DNA from: Ekhidna lutea
GTDB taxonomy: Bacteria; Bacteroidota; Bacteroidia; Cytophagales; Cyclobacteriaceae
Length of the DNA stretch: 64,000 nucleotides
Assembly (NCBI RefSeq): GCF_900188325.1
Contig: NZ_FZPD01000004.1
Span: 1-64,000, forward strand
Direction of reading: 5' to 3'
Shown here: positions 26,689 to 35,608 of the stretch, one piece after another
Position numbering within the stretch: position 1 is the stretch's first letter
Layout of the letters: the number at the start of each line of letters is the position of its first letter
Notes under the pieces: model-generated
What the model saw: the letters and a program-made list of their open reading frames with translations, nothing else
What the model was told of the DNA's origin: nothing
Database searches by the model: none
Made by a program: the position numbers and the translations under genes

Positions 26689-27126
26689 ATGACTATTGAA
26701 GAAATATCAAAAGAAAATATTTCGGACCTGACTCAGCTCGTTCTCTATCTGTGGCCGGAGTGTGACTATAAAGAGGAATTTCAGAATGGTCTCAAGATTC
26801 TCAAGTCTGAAACTGAAACCGCATTCATAGCAAAAAATCACGGCATTTATTTAGGCTTCATACAGCTTTCATTGAGAAGTGAGTATGTAGAAGGCACCTC
26901 CACCTCGCCAGTTCTGTATATGGAAGGTATCTACGTTGATCCAAGTCATAGAAAGGAAGGTATTGCAAAAAAGCTTCTGGAGACTGCTGAAACATGGGGT
27001 AAGAAAAGGGGCTGCTCTGAAATGGCTTCTGACACTGAAATCATAAATCAACTAAGCATTGATTTTCATAAATCTGTAGGATATGATGAAGTAAGTCGCT
27101 TAGTGACCTTCAAGAAATCTTTATAG
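26689..27126 (+). CDS. AAC(6')-like GNAT acetyltransferase
   Basis: 145 residues. Beyond the general GNAT acetyl-CoA motif (YVDPSHRKEGIAKKLLETAE), several stretches match aminoglycoside 6'-N-acetyltransferases of the AAC(6')-I type: LWPECDYKEEF near the N-terminus, LRSEYVEGTSTSPVLYMEGIYV in the centre, and ASDTEIINQLSIDFHKSVGYDEVSRLV at the end. The family acetylates the 6' amino group of aminoglycosides. No integron attC site, insertion sequence or resistance gene is seen, so this is probably a chromosomal housekeeping relative; activity on drugs is untested. Confidence 0.85.
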   Translation: MTIEEISKENISDLTQLVLYLWPECDYKEEFQNGLKILKSETETAFIAKNHGIYLGFIQLSLRSEYVEGTSTSPVLYMEGIYVDPSHRKEGIAKKLLETAETWGKKRGCSEMASDTEIINQLSIDFHKSVGYDEVSRLVTFKKSL

Positions 27127-27128
27127 AC

Positions 27129-27671
27129 CTACCTATTTCTCCAATCTCCAAATATCCAGTTGCCCGGAGCTTCCTCTTCTGGAGAGAGAAAAAAATCTTC
27201 GAATGCTTTAACCAACTCACCACCACTAATACGTCCATCACCATTGATATCCAGCATATCAAAGGCCTTTTTTGCCACTGACATGTACAGACCGTATGCT
27301 TTAAACATATCCAGGTATTCCCGCTCATCTATGTGACCATCCATATCCTGATCAAATAGTGAGAAAATATAAGTCGCTGATTGATTGATATAATCATTGG
27401 GTTTGGTCAGCACTACTTCATCAAAAAACTGAATCCACTCATCAAGGGTAAGCTCCGCCTCTGTTTTTTGAATGTCTTTCAGGATTTGAACAAACAACCG
27501 ATGTGCCCTCAGCTTTAAATCCAGCCGTACCACTGAATTATCATCCAACCCAATGATGTCACTCATCGTTTCCCCTACCATCTCAAAATCATCCTTTTCC
27601 AGAATACCATTTCCATTATTATCAAGAACATTAAAGAAATGGGTGATTTTTTGTTTTTGGACGTCAGTCAT
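27129..27671 (-). CDS. EF-hand calcium-binding protein (calerythrin-like)
   Basis: 180 residues, no signal peptide. Four EF-hand positions are visible. Loops 1 (DNNGNGILEKDD), 3 (DQDMDGHIDERE) and 4 (DINGDGRISGGE) have canonical ligands; position 2 (around residues 55-90) is degenerate. This 1-3-4 pattern is that of calerythrin and sarcoplasmic calcium-binding proteins. It probably buffers or senses cytosolic calcium. It is convergent with the acetyltransferase, two bases apart. Confidence 0.9.
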   Translation of the reverse strand: MTDVQKQKITHFFNVLDNNGNGILEKDDFEMVGETMSDIIGLDDNSVVRLDLKLRAHRLFVQILKDIQKTEAELTLDEWIQFFDEVVLTKPNDYINQSATYIFSLFDQDMDGHIDEREYLDMFKAYGLYMSVAKKAFDMLDINGDGRISGGELVKAFEDFFLSPEEEAPGNWIFGDWRNR

Positions 27672-27762
27672 GAGCGGCTATTTGAAAGGAAAGATAGGAA
27701 CTTAGACGAAAAAACACGCTCCTACGATCGTACTATTCTACATATCCCCTTTTAAAGCGGGA

Positions 27763-28179
27763 TTAACCCTTGATCTCTTCGATCGCTACAGCATACCCTT
27801 CCAAACCCATACCATTGATAGACCCAATGCAAACATCCTTAACATAGCTGACCTGTCTGAAATCTTCTCGCTTAGCTAAATTGGAAATATGCACTTCAAA
27901 TACAGGTGTTTTAATGCCTGCAATCGCATCTCGTAAAGCAATGCTAGTATGCGTATAAGCCCCAGGATTAAATACGATTCCATCATAGCTAAATCCTACC
28001 TCGTGAAGCTTATCCAGTAATGCTCCTTCATGATTAGACTGAAAATATTCCAACTCATCCTCCGGAAATCGTTTCTTTAAGTCAACCAAAAAATCTTCAA
28101 AAGACTGGCTTCCATAAATTTCAGGCTCACGCTTTCCAAGTAGGTTTAGGTTCGGTCCGTTTAGAATGAGTATTTTCAA
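27763..28179 (-). CDS. aroQ: Type II 3-dehydroquinate dehydratase
   Basis: 138 residues. It has the family opening ILNGPNLNLLGKREPEIYG (catalytic Arg and Tyr), FQSNHEGALLD, NPGAYTHTSIALRDAI with the catalytic His, and EVHISNLAKREDFRQVSYV. The enzyme removes water from 3-dehydroquinate in the shikimate pathway. Length is close to that of characterised dodecameric AroQ enzymes. It is divergent from xerD across a 119-base AT-rich gap. Confidence 0.97.
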   Translation of the reverse strand: MKILILNGPNLNLLGKREPEIYGSQSFEDFLVDLKKRFPEDELEYFQSNHEGALLDKLHEVGFSYDGIVFNPGAYTHTSIALRDAIAGIKTPVFEVHISNLAKREDFRQVSYVKDVCIGSINGMGLEGYAVAIEEIKG

Positions 28180-28189
28180 TTTTGTTCAG

Positions 28190-28290
28190 TTATTTAGTTG
28201 ATCAGTAATTAGTAGACTAGTTTAGTTTATTCATTGCCTAATTTACCTACGCTCGTTGACTAATCAACTAATTAACTGATTAACTCGATA
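28190..28290. repeat. AT-rich imperfect inverted repeats between aroQ and xerD
   Basis: The gap contains many TTAGTTGAT / ATCAACTAA-type words. The left part (AGTTATTTAGTTGATCAG) and the right part (CTAATCAACTAATTAACTG) are imperfect reverse complements. They could fold across about 90 bases or act as divergent-promoter spacing. The biological role is unclear. Confidence 0.45.
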
Positions 28291-28298
28291 ACCAAAAA

Positions 28299-29195
28299 AT
28301 GTGGCCAACCTACATTAAGCAATTTAAAAACTATCTAAAGCTGGAACGATCGCTGGCTCCAAATTCAGTTGATGCTTATCTGGCAGATATTTCAAAGCTT
28401 CAACAATTCTTCGAAATCAAAGAAAGAGACACCCTGCCTACTAAAGTTGTTCAGCAGGACCTCATTGATTTTCTTGAATTCATCAACGAACTAGGGATGT
28501 CTGCCTACACGCAGGCTCGCATGGTATCAGGACTAAAGGCTTTTTTTCGATTTCTTGTCTATGAAGATGTTATCACAAAAGATCCATCCGAATTAATAGA
28601 AGCCCCAAAGCTGGGCAGGAAACTGCCAGACACGTTGGATTTACCTGAAATCGAGCAGCTGTTTAATGCCATAGATATGTCAACGTCTGAAGGTCAGCGA
28701 AACAGGACCATGCTAGAGACACTTTATAGCTCAGGATTAAGGGTTTCGGAATTGATTAATTTAAAAATCAGCAACATTCATGACGATATTGGCTTCTTAC
28801 GGATCATAGGAAAAGGAAGCAAAGAACGGTTAGTTCCCATCGGCAAATCAGCCTTAAAGCATATTAGAATTTTCAGGGATGAGGTGCGGGTACATATTGA
28901 TGTAAAACCGGGTTTTGAGGATCACCTATTTGTAACCAAACGAGGAAAGGCGATTAGTCGGGTAATGGTTTTTATGATCATCAAAGATTTGGCTGCTAAA
29001 ATTGGATTGAAGAAAAGCATCAGTCCCCACACATTTCGTCATAGTTTTGCAACACACCTGATCGAAGGGGGTGCAGATTTGCGCGCAGTGCAGGAGATGC
29101 TTGGACATGAATCTATTACCACCACGGAAATCTACACACACCTGGACAGAGACTATTTGAAACAGGTAATAACTCAATACCATCCAAGAAGCTGA
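28299..29195 (+). CDS. xerD: Tyrosine recombinase XerD
   Basis: 298 residues, the usual size of XerC/D. The N-terminal SAM-like core-binding domain (about 1-85) precedes the catalytic domain with Arg in [11 protein letters not shown], Lys in [21 protein letters not shown] (HxxR), LGHESI (His) and the nucleophile in TTEIYTHL. Bacteroidota commonly keep a XerD-like enzyme for chromosome dimer resolution at dif. The FtsK translocase that activates it is encoded four genes downstream. It shares a TGATG overlap with pyrD. Confidence 0.93.
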   Translation: MWPTYIKQFKNYLKLERSLAPNSVDAYLADISKLQQFFEIKERDTLPTKVVQQDLIDFLEFINELGMSAYTQARMVSGLKAFFRFLVYEDVITKDPSELIEAPKLGRKLPDTLDLPEIEQLFNAIDMSTSEGQRNRTMLETLYSSGLRVSELINLKISNIHDDIGFLRIIGKGSKERLVPIGKSALKHIRIFRDEVRVHIDVKPGFEDHLFVTKRGKAISRVMVFMIIKDLAAKIGLKKSISPHTFRHSFATHLIEGGADLRAVQEMLGHESITTTEIYTHLDRDYLKQVITQYHPRS

Positions 29196-30223
29196 TGTAT
29201 CAACTTTTAAAACCCGTACTTTTTTTATTTACGCCTGAAAAAGCTCACAAAATCACAACCGGACTTCTTCATTTCCTACTGAAACTGCCATTTGGTAAAT
29301 CGCTGGTTAAAGGAATGTTCAACTTTCAGGATCAGCGGCTGGAGCGTGAAGTTTTTGGATTGAAATTTAAAAATCCGGTAGGGCTTGCAGCCGGGTTTGA
29401 TAAAAATGCTGAGCTTATTGATGACTTTACCCATTTAGGTTTTGGGTTTATAGAAATTGGCACACTCACACCAAAAGGCCAACCCGGTAACCCTCAGCCT
29501 CGCCTATTCAGACTACCTAAGGATGAAGCGCTAATCAATCGTATGGGATTTAATAACGAAGGTGTGGAATCTGCCGTGGAGCGATTGAAAAGTAGGAAAT
29601 CAAAAATTTTGGTGGGTGGAAACATTGGGAAGAACAAAGTCACGCCAAATGAAAATGCATTGGATGACTATCTGATCTGCTTTGAAAAGCTATATGATTA
29701 TGTAGATTATTTCGTCGTGAATGTAAGTTCTCCAAATACTCCGGGTTTGCGTGAACTCCAGGAAAAGGAACCACTCATGAAGCTCCTAGAAGCATTGCAA
29801 GATGCGAATAAGAAAAAAGAAGCTCCAAAACCTATTCTTTTGAAGATTGCTCCGGATCTTACTGAATCACAGCTGGATGATATCATCGAAATCACTCAGA
29901 AAACCGGACTAGACGGACTGATCGTATCCAATACAACCATCGATCGGTCCGGACTGAAAACAGATGCAGACAATGTAGAAGCCATTGGTCCTGGCGGGCT
30001 TAGTGGTAAACCTGTATTTGACAAATCAAATGAGGTATTGAAGTATATCAGAAGACACCTCCCACTCGTTCATATCATTGCGGTCGGCGGCATCCATTCA
30101 GCACATGATGCTGTTGAAAAAATTCAGGCCGGAGCAAATCTGGTTCAGATTTATACAGGGCTTGTATATGAAGGCCCGGGATTGATTAAGCGAATCAACA
30201 AGGAACTTTTGAAAATTGGTTAA
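29195..30223 (+). CDS. pyrD: Class 2 (quinone-dependent) dihydroorotate dehydrogenase
   Basis: 342 residues. The N-terminal membrane-associating extension (about 1-40) marks class 2. FMN-barrel motifs are [57 protein letters not shown] (catalytic Ser), and [25 protein letters not shown]. It oxidises dihydroorotate to orotate with electrons passed to menaquinone. The start overlaps the xerD stop by one base; pyrF of the same pathway lies about 4.5 kb downstream. Confidence 0.97.
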   Translation: MYQLLKPVLFLFTPEKAHKITTGLLHFLLKLPFGKSLVKGMFNFQDQRLEREVFGLKFKNPVGLAAGFDKNAELIDDFTHLGFGFIEIGTLTPKGQPGNPQPRLFRLPKDEALINRMGFNNEGVESAVERLKSRKSKILVGGNIGKNKVTPNENALDDYLICFEKLYDYVDYFVVNVSSPNTPGLRELQEKEPLMKLLEALQDANKKKEAPKPILLKIAPDLTESQLDDIIEITQKTGLDGLIVSNTTIDRSGLKTDADNVEAIGPGGLSGKPVFDKSNEVLKYIRRHLPLVHIIAVGGIHSAHDAVEKIQAGANLVQIYTGLVYEGPGLIKRINKELLKIG

Positions 30224-30229
30224 CTTTAA

Positions 30230-30475
30230 ATGAAGATGAATATTCAGTCGCAAAAGAATGATTTGATTCAATGGCTTTCAGATTTGGAAGATCCAAAGAC
30301 AATTGACCTGCTATCTTCAATTAAGTTGTCAGATATCAATCAAAAAAAAGTATCTATTTCGAAAGAGCAAAAGGATGCAATTGATACTGGACTAAAATCG
30401 ATTGCGAAAGGAAAAGTAAAGAGTCACAATCAGGTTCGATCTGAAACGAAATCAAAATTCCCAAATCTCTTTTGA
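30230..30475 (+). CDS. Putative antitoxin of a ParE/RelE-type module
   Basis: 81 residues, starting at tandem in-frame ATG codons (30230 and 30236). It has an N-terminal helical segment (IQWLSDLEDPKTIDLLSSIK) and a C-terminal ISKEQKDAIDTGLKSIAKGKVKSHNQV, a pattern seen in small antitoxins paired with RelE/ParE toxins in Bacteroidota. It lies 3 bases upstream of the toxin, the standard antitoxin-first order. The start is 7 bases after pyrD, so the module shares the pyrD transcript or has a promoter within it. Confidence 0.8.
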   Translation: MKMNIQSQKNDLIQWLSDLEDPKTIDLLSSIKLSDINQKKVSISKEQKDAIDTGLKSIAKGKVKSHNQVRSETKSKFPNLF

Positions 30476-30478
30476 CAA

Positions 30479-30769
30479 ATGCTCCCGATAGAATGGTCTG
30501 AAGATGCCATTAATGATTATCACCAAAACATTGAATTCATCTTATCCAGATGGACTGAAAGTGTAGCAAAAAAATTTATAGACGAAGTTGAAACGATTCT
30601 TTCACTGATTCAAGAACACCCACAACTTTATCCATTTGTTGGGCATAAAAACATAAGAAAAGCAGTAATTCGAAAACAAGTTTCTCTTTTCTATCTTGTA
30701 CAAGAAGATCGCATTACGCTCGTTAGGTTCTGGAATAATTTTCAAGATACCAAAAACCTTAACATATAA
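30479..30769 (+). CDS. RelE/ParE superfamily toxin
   Basis: 96 residues. IEWSEDAINDYHQNIEFILSRWTESVAKKF and the C-terminal RKAVIRKQVSLFYLVQEDRITLVRFWNN are typical of the ParE/RelE fold, including the basic residue run and the final strand. Toxins of this family are either mRNA-cleaving RNases (RelE) or gyrase poisons (ParE); the sequence alone does not separate these. It forms a type II toxin-antitoxin pair with the preceding gene and is followed by ftsK. Confidence 0.88.
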   Translation: MLPIEWSEDAINDYHQNIEFILSRWTESVAKKFIDEVETILSLIQEHPQLYPFVGHKNIRKAVIRKQVSLFYLVQEDRITLVRFWNNFQDTKNLNI

Positions 30770-30824
30770 GATTAGCATGTTTGATCCCGGCTTAAAACTC
30801 CATTATTTTTGGGAGCTATAACCT

Positions 30825-33359
30825 ATGGCACAGAATACCTACAAGAAGAAGATCGAGAAGAAGCAGAAGGCAAGCCTTAAATTCAACTTCATCACTGACC
30901 GAAAATTTCACCTGTTTATCGGGTTCACCCTACTGTTGATTTCGATATTTCTGGGTGTCTCCTTTATATCTTACCTGAGTACAGGTCAGGCTGATCAAAG
31001 TGTAGTAGAGGCATACACAAACACAAATGTGAAGGAGTCTGGTGCAGAAGTTCAAAACTCTTTTGGCTTAATTGGCGCAATTGCTGCGCATTATTTTATT
31101 TTTCTTTGGTTTGGAATTGCGGCGATTCTTATTCCTCCATTTCTCTTCATTGTAGCATATAAAATTATTTGGCACAGGGCCCTTCTTCCAATCACCAAGT
31201 CTTTCAATTTTGTGGTTTTCTATCTCATATGGATCAGCATGGTGATGGGTTATTTCCTGCTTTCCCAGGAAGAAATCACGATGTGGGGGTTTCTGAGCGG
31301 TGGTATTGGCTATGAACTTGCGGTGATTTCACAGAGCCTGATGGGGTGGGGAGCTATCCTATTCCTGATTTTTCTCTTTGTAGTATTCAATATGTTCTTT
31401 TTCGACATTACAAGGATACCTGCTTTCAGTGGTGTTTTACCATCATTTGAAAACATGATCAACCAAATAAAATCGTTGATCCCGGAGAAGAAGCCAAAGA
31501 CGAAAACCGCAGATATAAGTTCGGTATTGGATCAAATCAAAAAAGAGGTGGAAGATGAAGATGCAAATAAGGATGAATCTGAAACATGGGTTGTGAAAAA
31601 ACTCCCAACTAAGCCCGCAGCTAAAAAAGAAAAAGCAGACCCGGAATTCACCATTGACCTACCGGAATTTAAGGAAGAAGAAAAGCCGCTTTCAAAAGAA
31701 ATAGAAGAAAAAGTCTTTGCACCTAAAGAAGAAAAAGCCGTGGCTCCACCACAACAAGAAGAGCCTTCATCGAATGAAGAGCTGGAAGATCTTTCATTTG
31801 ATGTGGAACAAAAGGAATTCGAAGAAGAAGTTACCGAAGAAGCAATCAATTACGATCCAACCCTTGATCTGCCAAGGTATAAGTTTCCAAACCCTTCCCT
31901 TTTATTTGAATATCCGGAAAAGGATGTGAAAGTTTCGAAGGATGAATTGGAGCAAAACAAGGATCGCATTATTGAAACACTCGTCAATTTTAAAATTGGC
32001 ATTTCAAGTATCAAAGCCACTATAGGCCCAACAGTCACCCTTTATGAAATTGTGCCGGAGGCTGGAGTGAAAATCTCCAAGATCAAAAACCTGGAAGACG
32101 ACATAGCTTTAAGCCTGGCGGCATTAGGTATCCGTATTATTGCTCCTATTCCTGGGAAGGGGACCATTGGTATCGAGGTTCCAAATAAAAATCGTGAGAT
32201 GGTAGATGCTCGCTCTGTGATTACAACTAGTAAATTCATGGAAAGCAAAATGGATCTACCAGTCGTATTGGGAAAAACCATCTCCAATGAAGTATTTGTG
32301 ACGGATTTGGCCAAAATGCCCCACCTGTTGATGGCTGGTGCTACAGGACAGGGTAAGTCCGTAGGATTGAACATTATCCTGACATCACTCCTATACAAAA
32401 AGCATCCATCACAGTTAAAACTGGTATTAGTTGACCCCAAAAAGGTGGAATTGACACTTTTCAATAAAGTGGAGAAGCACTTTCTGGCTAAGCTGCCGGA
32501 TAGTGACGAGCCAATCATCACCGATACTTCTAAGGTTGTGAATACGCTCAACTCTCTATGCATTGAGATGGATAACCGGTACGACCTGCTGAAAAGTGCA
32601 GCCTGCCGTAACCTTAAGGAGTATAACAAGAAATTCACCGAAAGAAAGCTTAACCCAAACAAAGGGCACAGGTTCTTACCGTATATCGTGCTAGTAATTG
32701 ATGAGTTGGCTGACTTAATGATGACCGCTGGTAAAGAGGTGGAAACACCTATCGCACGATTGGCCCAGCTGGCTCGTGCCATCGGTATTCACTTGATTGT
32801 AGCCACTCAACGACCATCAGTAAATGTAATTACAGGTATCATTAAGGCAAACTTCCCGGCAAGACTTTCCTTCCGGGTTACTTCTAAAATTGACTCCAGA
32901 ACAATTCTGGATGCCGGTGGAGCCGACCAATTAATTGGTATGGGAGACATGTTGCTTTCAATGGGGTCCGATATGACCCGATTGCAATGTGCATTCGTAG
33001 ATACACCAGAGGTCGAGAAGATTTGTGATTATATCGGTGAACAAAGAGGGTATGATGATGCTTATCTCCTACCAGAGTATGCAGGAGAGGAAGAGTCAGG
33101 CATAGGCGAAGTGGACCTTTCAGACAGAGACGCACTTTTTGCCGATGCTGCACGTTTGATTGTCATGCATCAGCAGGGATCTACATCGCTCATCCAACGA
33201 AAGATGAAGCTTGGGTATAACAGAGCCGGTAGATTAATTGACCAGCTGGAAGCCGCAGGAATAGTCGGTCCGTTTGAGGGTAGCAAGGCTCGAGAGGTAC
33301 TTATCCCTGATGATCATAGTTTGGAACAGTTATTGTCTGAAATAGAAATCAAATATTAA
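30825..33359 (+). CDS. ftsK: DNA translocase FtsK
   Basis: 844 residues. Four membrane helices lie in the first ~200 residues, followed by an acidic, Lys/Glu-rich linker (about 215-345). The motor has Walker A GATGQGKS (about residue 507) and Walker B IVLVIDELADLMM, and THxxATQRPS-like IVATQRPSVNVITG. A C-terminal gamma winged helix (about 765-835: HQQGSTSLIQRKMKLGYNRAGRLIDQLE) reads KOPS-like sequences and contacts XerD. It pumps chromosome termini through the septum. A GGGAGC-like leader precedes the ATG. Confidence 0.96.
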   Translation: MAQNTYKKKIEKKQKASLKFNFITDRKFHLFIGFTLLLISIFLGVSFISYLSTGQADQSVVEAYTNTNVKESGAEVQNSFGLIGAIAAHYFIFLWFGIAAILIPPFLFIVAYKIIWHRALLPITKSFNFVVFYLIWISMVMGYFLLSQEEITMWGFLSGGIGYELAVISQSLMGWGAILFLIFLFVVFNMFFFDITRIPAFSGVLPSFENMINQIKSLIPEKKPKTKTADISSVLDQIKKEVEDEDANKDESETWVVKKLPTKPAAKKEKADPEFTIDLPEFKEEEKPLSKEIEEKVFAPKEEKAVAPPQQEEPSSNEELEDLSFDVEQKEFEEEVTEEAINYDPTLDLPRYKFPNPSLLFEYPEKDVKVSKDELEQNKDRIIETLVNFKIGISSIKATIGPTVTLYEIVPEAGVKISKIKNLEDDIALSLAALGIRIIAPIPGKGTIGIEVPNKNREMVDARSVITTSKFMESKMDLPVVLGKTISNEVFVTDLAKMPHLLMAGATGQGKSVGLNIILTSLLYKKHPSQLKLVLVDPKKVELTLFNKVEKHFLAKLPDSDEPIITDTSKVVNTLNSLCIEMDNRYDLLKSAACRNLKEYNKKFTERKLNPNKGHRFLPYIVLVIDELADLMMTAGKEVETPIARLAQLARAIGIHLIVATQRPSVNVITGIIKANFPARLSFRVTSKIDSRTILDAGGADQLIGMGDMLLSMGSDMTRLQCAFVDTPEVEKICDYIGEQRGYDDAYLLPEYAGEEESGIGEVDLSDRDALFADAARLIVMHQQGSTSLIQRKMKLGYNRAGRLIDQLEAAGIVGPFEGSKAREVLIPDDHSLEQLLSEIEIKY

Positions 33360-33376
33360 GAACGAATCAAAAAAGA

Positions 33377-34003
33377 ATGAAAAAGCTAATAATTGCATCA
33401 CTTACTTTGACATTGCTACTACAGGTACAAGCTCAATATGATCCTGAAGCATTGACCGTATTGGATGCTATGAGCAATAAATACAAAAAAGTAAAGTCTT
33501 TCAAGGCCTCTTTTTCTCAGAAACTAACAAACGAGAGTGCAGGGCTTGATGAGACGATTTCAGGAGACATAGCTGTAAAAGGAGATATGTATGTTTTGGA
33601 TGTTGCTGGTCAGAAAATTTTCAACGACGGTACAGATATTTATACCTTCAATGCCGAAGTAAACGAAGTGACAATAAGTACTTATGACCCAGAGGAGTCA
33701 GAAATCACTCTTAGTAACGTTTATGACCTTTATAAAAACGGATTTAAATATGCACTGGCTGAGGAAAAATCCAATGGAGACCGATTGATTGAACTGGATC
33801 CTGAAAGTAGAGATAAAAGTTATTTCAAAATCAGAATGACTATCAACGCAAAAGATGAATTGAAGTCATTTACCGTATTTGAGCGTACTGGCAATAAGTA
33901 TGTCTACTCCATAAACTCTTTCACCCCAGCTAATTTAGCTGACAGTTATTTCACATTTGATACCTCAGAATATCCGAATGTTGAAGTAATAGATTTCAGA
34001 TAA
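33377..34003 (+). CDS. lolA: LolA-like outer-membrane lipoprotein carrier
   Basis: 208 residues with a signal peptide (1-19, ending VQAQ). The body has the LolA pattern: MSNKYKKVKSFKASFSQKL, GDIAVKGDMYVLDVAGQKIFNDGTDIYTFN, and a C-terminal SYFTFDTSEYPNVEVIDFR. LolA carries lipoproteins across the periplasm from LolCDE; Bacteroidota LolA proteins are divergent. The 17-base distance from ftsK suggests cotranscription, an order also seen in other bacteria (ftsK-lolA). Confidence 0.9.
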   Translation: MKKLIIASLTLTLLLQVQAQYDPEALTVLDAMSNKYKKVKSFKASFSQKLTNESAGLDETISGDIAVKGDMYVLDVAGQKIFNDGTDIYTFNAEVNEVTISTYDPEESEITLSNVYDLYKNGFKYALAEEKSNGDRLIELDPESRDKSYFKIRMTINAKDELKSFTVFERTGNKYVYSINSFTPANLADSYFTFDTSEYPNVEVIDFR

Positions 34004-34026
34004 AATAAGAATCTCAAGAAAAAGAG

Positions 34027-34034
34027 TACCTTTG
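34027..34034 (+). promoter_or_regulatory. -7 promoter element upstream of the RRM gene
   Basis: TACCTTTG is an exact TAnnTTTG match, 49 bases upstream of the RRM start codon, leaving a leader of about 40 bases with a TTTTTT-rich stretch just before the ATG. A clear -33 TTTG is not visible. Confidence 0.5.
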
Positions 34035-34082
34035 CTGCGTTCAGAACAAGTCTGAGCGCTTTATAATTTTTTATTTTTTTTA

Positions 34083-34328
34083 ATGAACATTTTTGTAGCT
34101 AAGCTTAACTATGCAACTTCAGAAGACGCATTGAGACAAGCATTCGAAGAATTCGGAACAGTAGATTCCGCTAAAGTTATCATGGACAGAGACACTCAGA
34201 GATCGAAAGGTTTCGGATTTGTTGAAATGCCAAATGATGACGAGGGTAATCAGGCTATTTCAAGCCTAAACGACACAGAATTAGATGGTAGAACCATCGT
34301 TGTAAAAAAAGCTAACCCAAGAGGTTAA
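34083..34328 (+). CDS. RRM-type RNA-binding protein
   Basis: 81 residues, a single RNA recognition motif: RNP2 as IFVAKL (residues 3-8) and RNP1 as SKGFGFVEM (about 40-48), closing with the strand DGRTIVVKKA. The protein is just the domain with a short NPRG tail, lacking the glycine-rich extension of cyanobacterial Rbp proteins. Related bacterial RRM proteins bind RNA and are often cold- or stress-responsive. It is monocistronic: its own -7 element lies upstream and a strong terminator downstream. Confidence 0.95.
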   Translation: MNIFVAKLNYATSEDALRQAFEEFGTVDSAKVIMDRDTQRSKGFGFVEMPNDDEGNQAISSLNDTELDGRTIVVKKANPRG

Positions 34329-34370
34329 GCACTGAAACAGATTCTAAGTTTTTATTGATTTTTATATAAT

Positions 34371-34408
34371 TGCTCGTGCGGAAACTTTTCCGCACGAGCA
34401 TTGTTTTA
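34371..34408 (+). terminator. Strong hairpin terminator after the RRM gene
   Basis: TGCTCGTGCGGAAA is followed almost directly by its complement TTTCCGCACGAGCA, a near-perfect 13-bp stem, then TTGTTTTAT. It lies about 43 bases after the RRM stop. Confidence 0.85.
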
Positions 34409-34442
34409 TATAATTGTTACGTACACATAAAATTTTATTGAT

Positions 34443-34658
34443 TTGGCTAGACCTGCAACTACTCCGGTAAAACTTAAAGACGGATACTACATAGAACTCC
34501 GACACAAGGGTGAAAGAAAAGGAATCAAACTTAGGAGTGATACTATTCCTGAATTACACCAATCGATCAAAAAGTACGAGAAATTATACGACGTGCACTT
34601 TTACGGTGAAGTAAAGAAAGGTAAAGTCGTAAACGATAAGCTTCCTGAGCTTAAGTAA
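34443..34658 (+). CDS. Small basic conserved-looking protein, TTG start
   Basis: 71 residues, rich in Lys, Arg and Gly (MARPATTPVKLKDGYYIEL, then RHKGERKGIKLRSDT). The only usable start in frame after the upstream stop is TTG at 34443. It has no signal or membrane segment. The layout (beta strand pair, then a helical middle, then GEVKKGKVV) and a regular codon pattern argue for a real gene. I do not recognise a characterised family. It stands alone between a terminator and pyrF. Confidence 0.7.
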   Translation: MARPATTPVKLKDGYYIELRHKGERKGIKLRSDTIPELHQSIKKYEKLYDVHFYGEVKKGKVVNDKLPELK

Positions 34659-34762
34659 TTCTTAAATTTTATTGGATTCACCACTTCCGAAAAGCCGGAA
34701 ACAGGATAAATGCGTCCATGCTTTTCTCCTTATCTTAGCCCCAAATCCACATAAATCAGACC

Positions 34763-35578
34763 ATGACCCGTCAGCAGCTTTTTGAGCAAATCAAAGAAAA
34801 AGAGTCCTTTTTATGTGTGGGGCTCGACACAGACATAAAGAAAATTCCCAAACACCTCCTTGACGCTGAAGATCCCATCTTTGAGTTCAACAAGAAAATA
34901 ATAGATGCTACAAAGGAGTATGCTGTAGCCTACAAACCCAACACGGCATTTTATGAGGCGCATGGTGCGAAAGGATGGGAATCCCTCCAAAAAACACTGG
35001 AATACATCCCCAAGGATATTTTTACCATAGCCGACGCTAAGCGCGCCGATATTGGCAACACCTCCTCGATGTACGCAAGAGCATTCTTCGAAAACATGGA
35101 TTTTGATTCGGTCACAGTGGCTCCATACATGGGTTCAGACTCTGTAAAACCATTTTTGGAGTTTGATCGAAAATGGGTCATCCTTCTTGCTGCCACCAGC
35201 AACCCCGGTGGATTGGATTTTCAGGATGTTATTGTAAGCAGCGATGGAGAGAAATTATACGAGCGGGTAATCCGTAAGTCAGCCGAATGGGGCAATGCCA
35301 ATAATATCATGTATGTTGTAGGTGCCACTCGTCCGGAGGCTTTGATTGGTATTAGGAGGCTGGTTCCCGAGCATTTCTTACTCATTCCAGGAGTTGGAGC
35401 TCAAGGCGGTGATCTAAAGGCTGTTTGCAAGTATGGCATGAATAAGCATTGTGGGCTTTTAGTCAATTCCTCCAGAGGGATTATTTATTCCGATTCCACT
35501 GAAAAATTTGCTGAGGCTGCTGGAAAAGAAGCTCACAAAATTCAAGTAGAAATGGCTGAAATTCTTCAGCGATTATAG
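34763..35578 (+). CDS. pyrF: Orotidine-5'-phosphate decarboxylase
   Basis: 271 residues, the longer archaeal/actinobacterial-type PyrF. It has [12 protein letters not shown] at the start, [12 protein letters not shown], and the catalytic [11 protein letters not shown] (K-x-D-IGNT, Asp-Lys network), with [14 protein letters not shown] and [13 protein letters not shown] near the phosphate site. It converts OMP to UMP, the last step of pyrimidine synthesis. A TATCTTAG sequence at 34731-34738 may be its -7 element (one mismatch to TAnnTTTG). Confidence 0.97.
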   Translation: MTRQQLFEQIKEKESFLCVGLDTDIKKIPKHLLDAEDPIFEFNKKIIDATKEYAVAYKPNTAFYEAHGAKGWESLQKTLEYIPKDIFTIADAKRADIGNTSSMYARAFFENMDFDSVTVAPYMGSDSVKPFLEFDRKWVILLAATSNPGGLDFQDVIVSSDGEKLYERVIRKSAEWGNANNIMYVVGATRPEALIGIRRLVPEHFLLIPGVGAQGGDLKAVCKYGMNKHCGLLVNSSRGIIYSDSTEKFAEAAGKEAHKIQVEMAEILQRL

Positions 35579-35608
35579 CACAAACCGTATCTTAGGAAGC
35601 TAATCGCT

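Noticed and set aside
26689-27126. Integron-borne aminoglycoside resistance cassette
   Set aside because: No integrase, attC-like site or insertion sequence flanks the acetyltransferase; xerD nearby is the housekeeping recombinase.
32042-32782. 246-residue antisense frame inside ftsK
   Set aside because: It lies wholly inside the well-supported ftsK coding region on the opposite strand and shows no domain.
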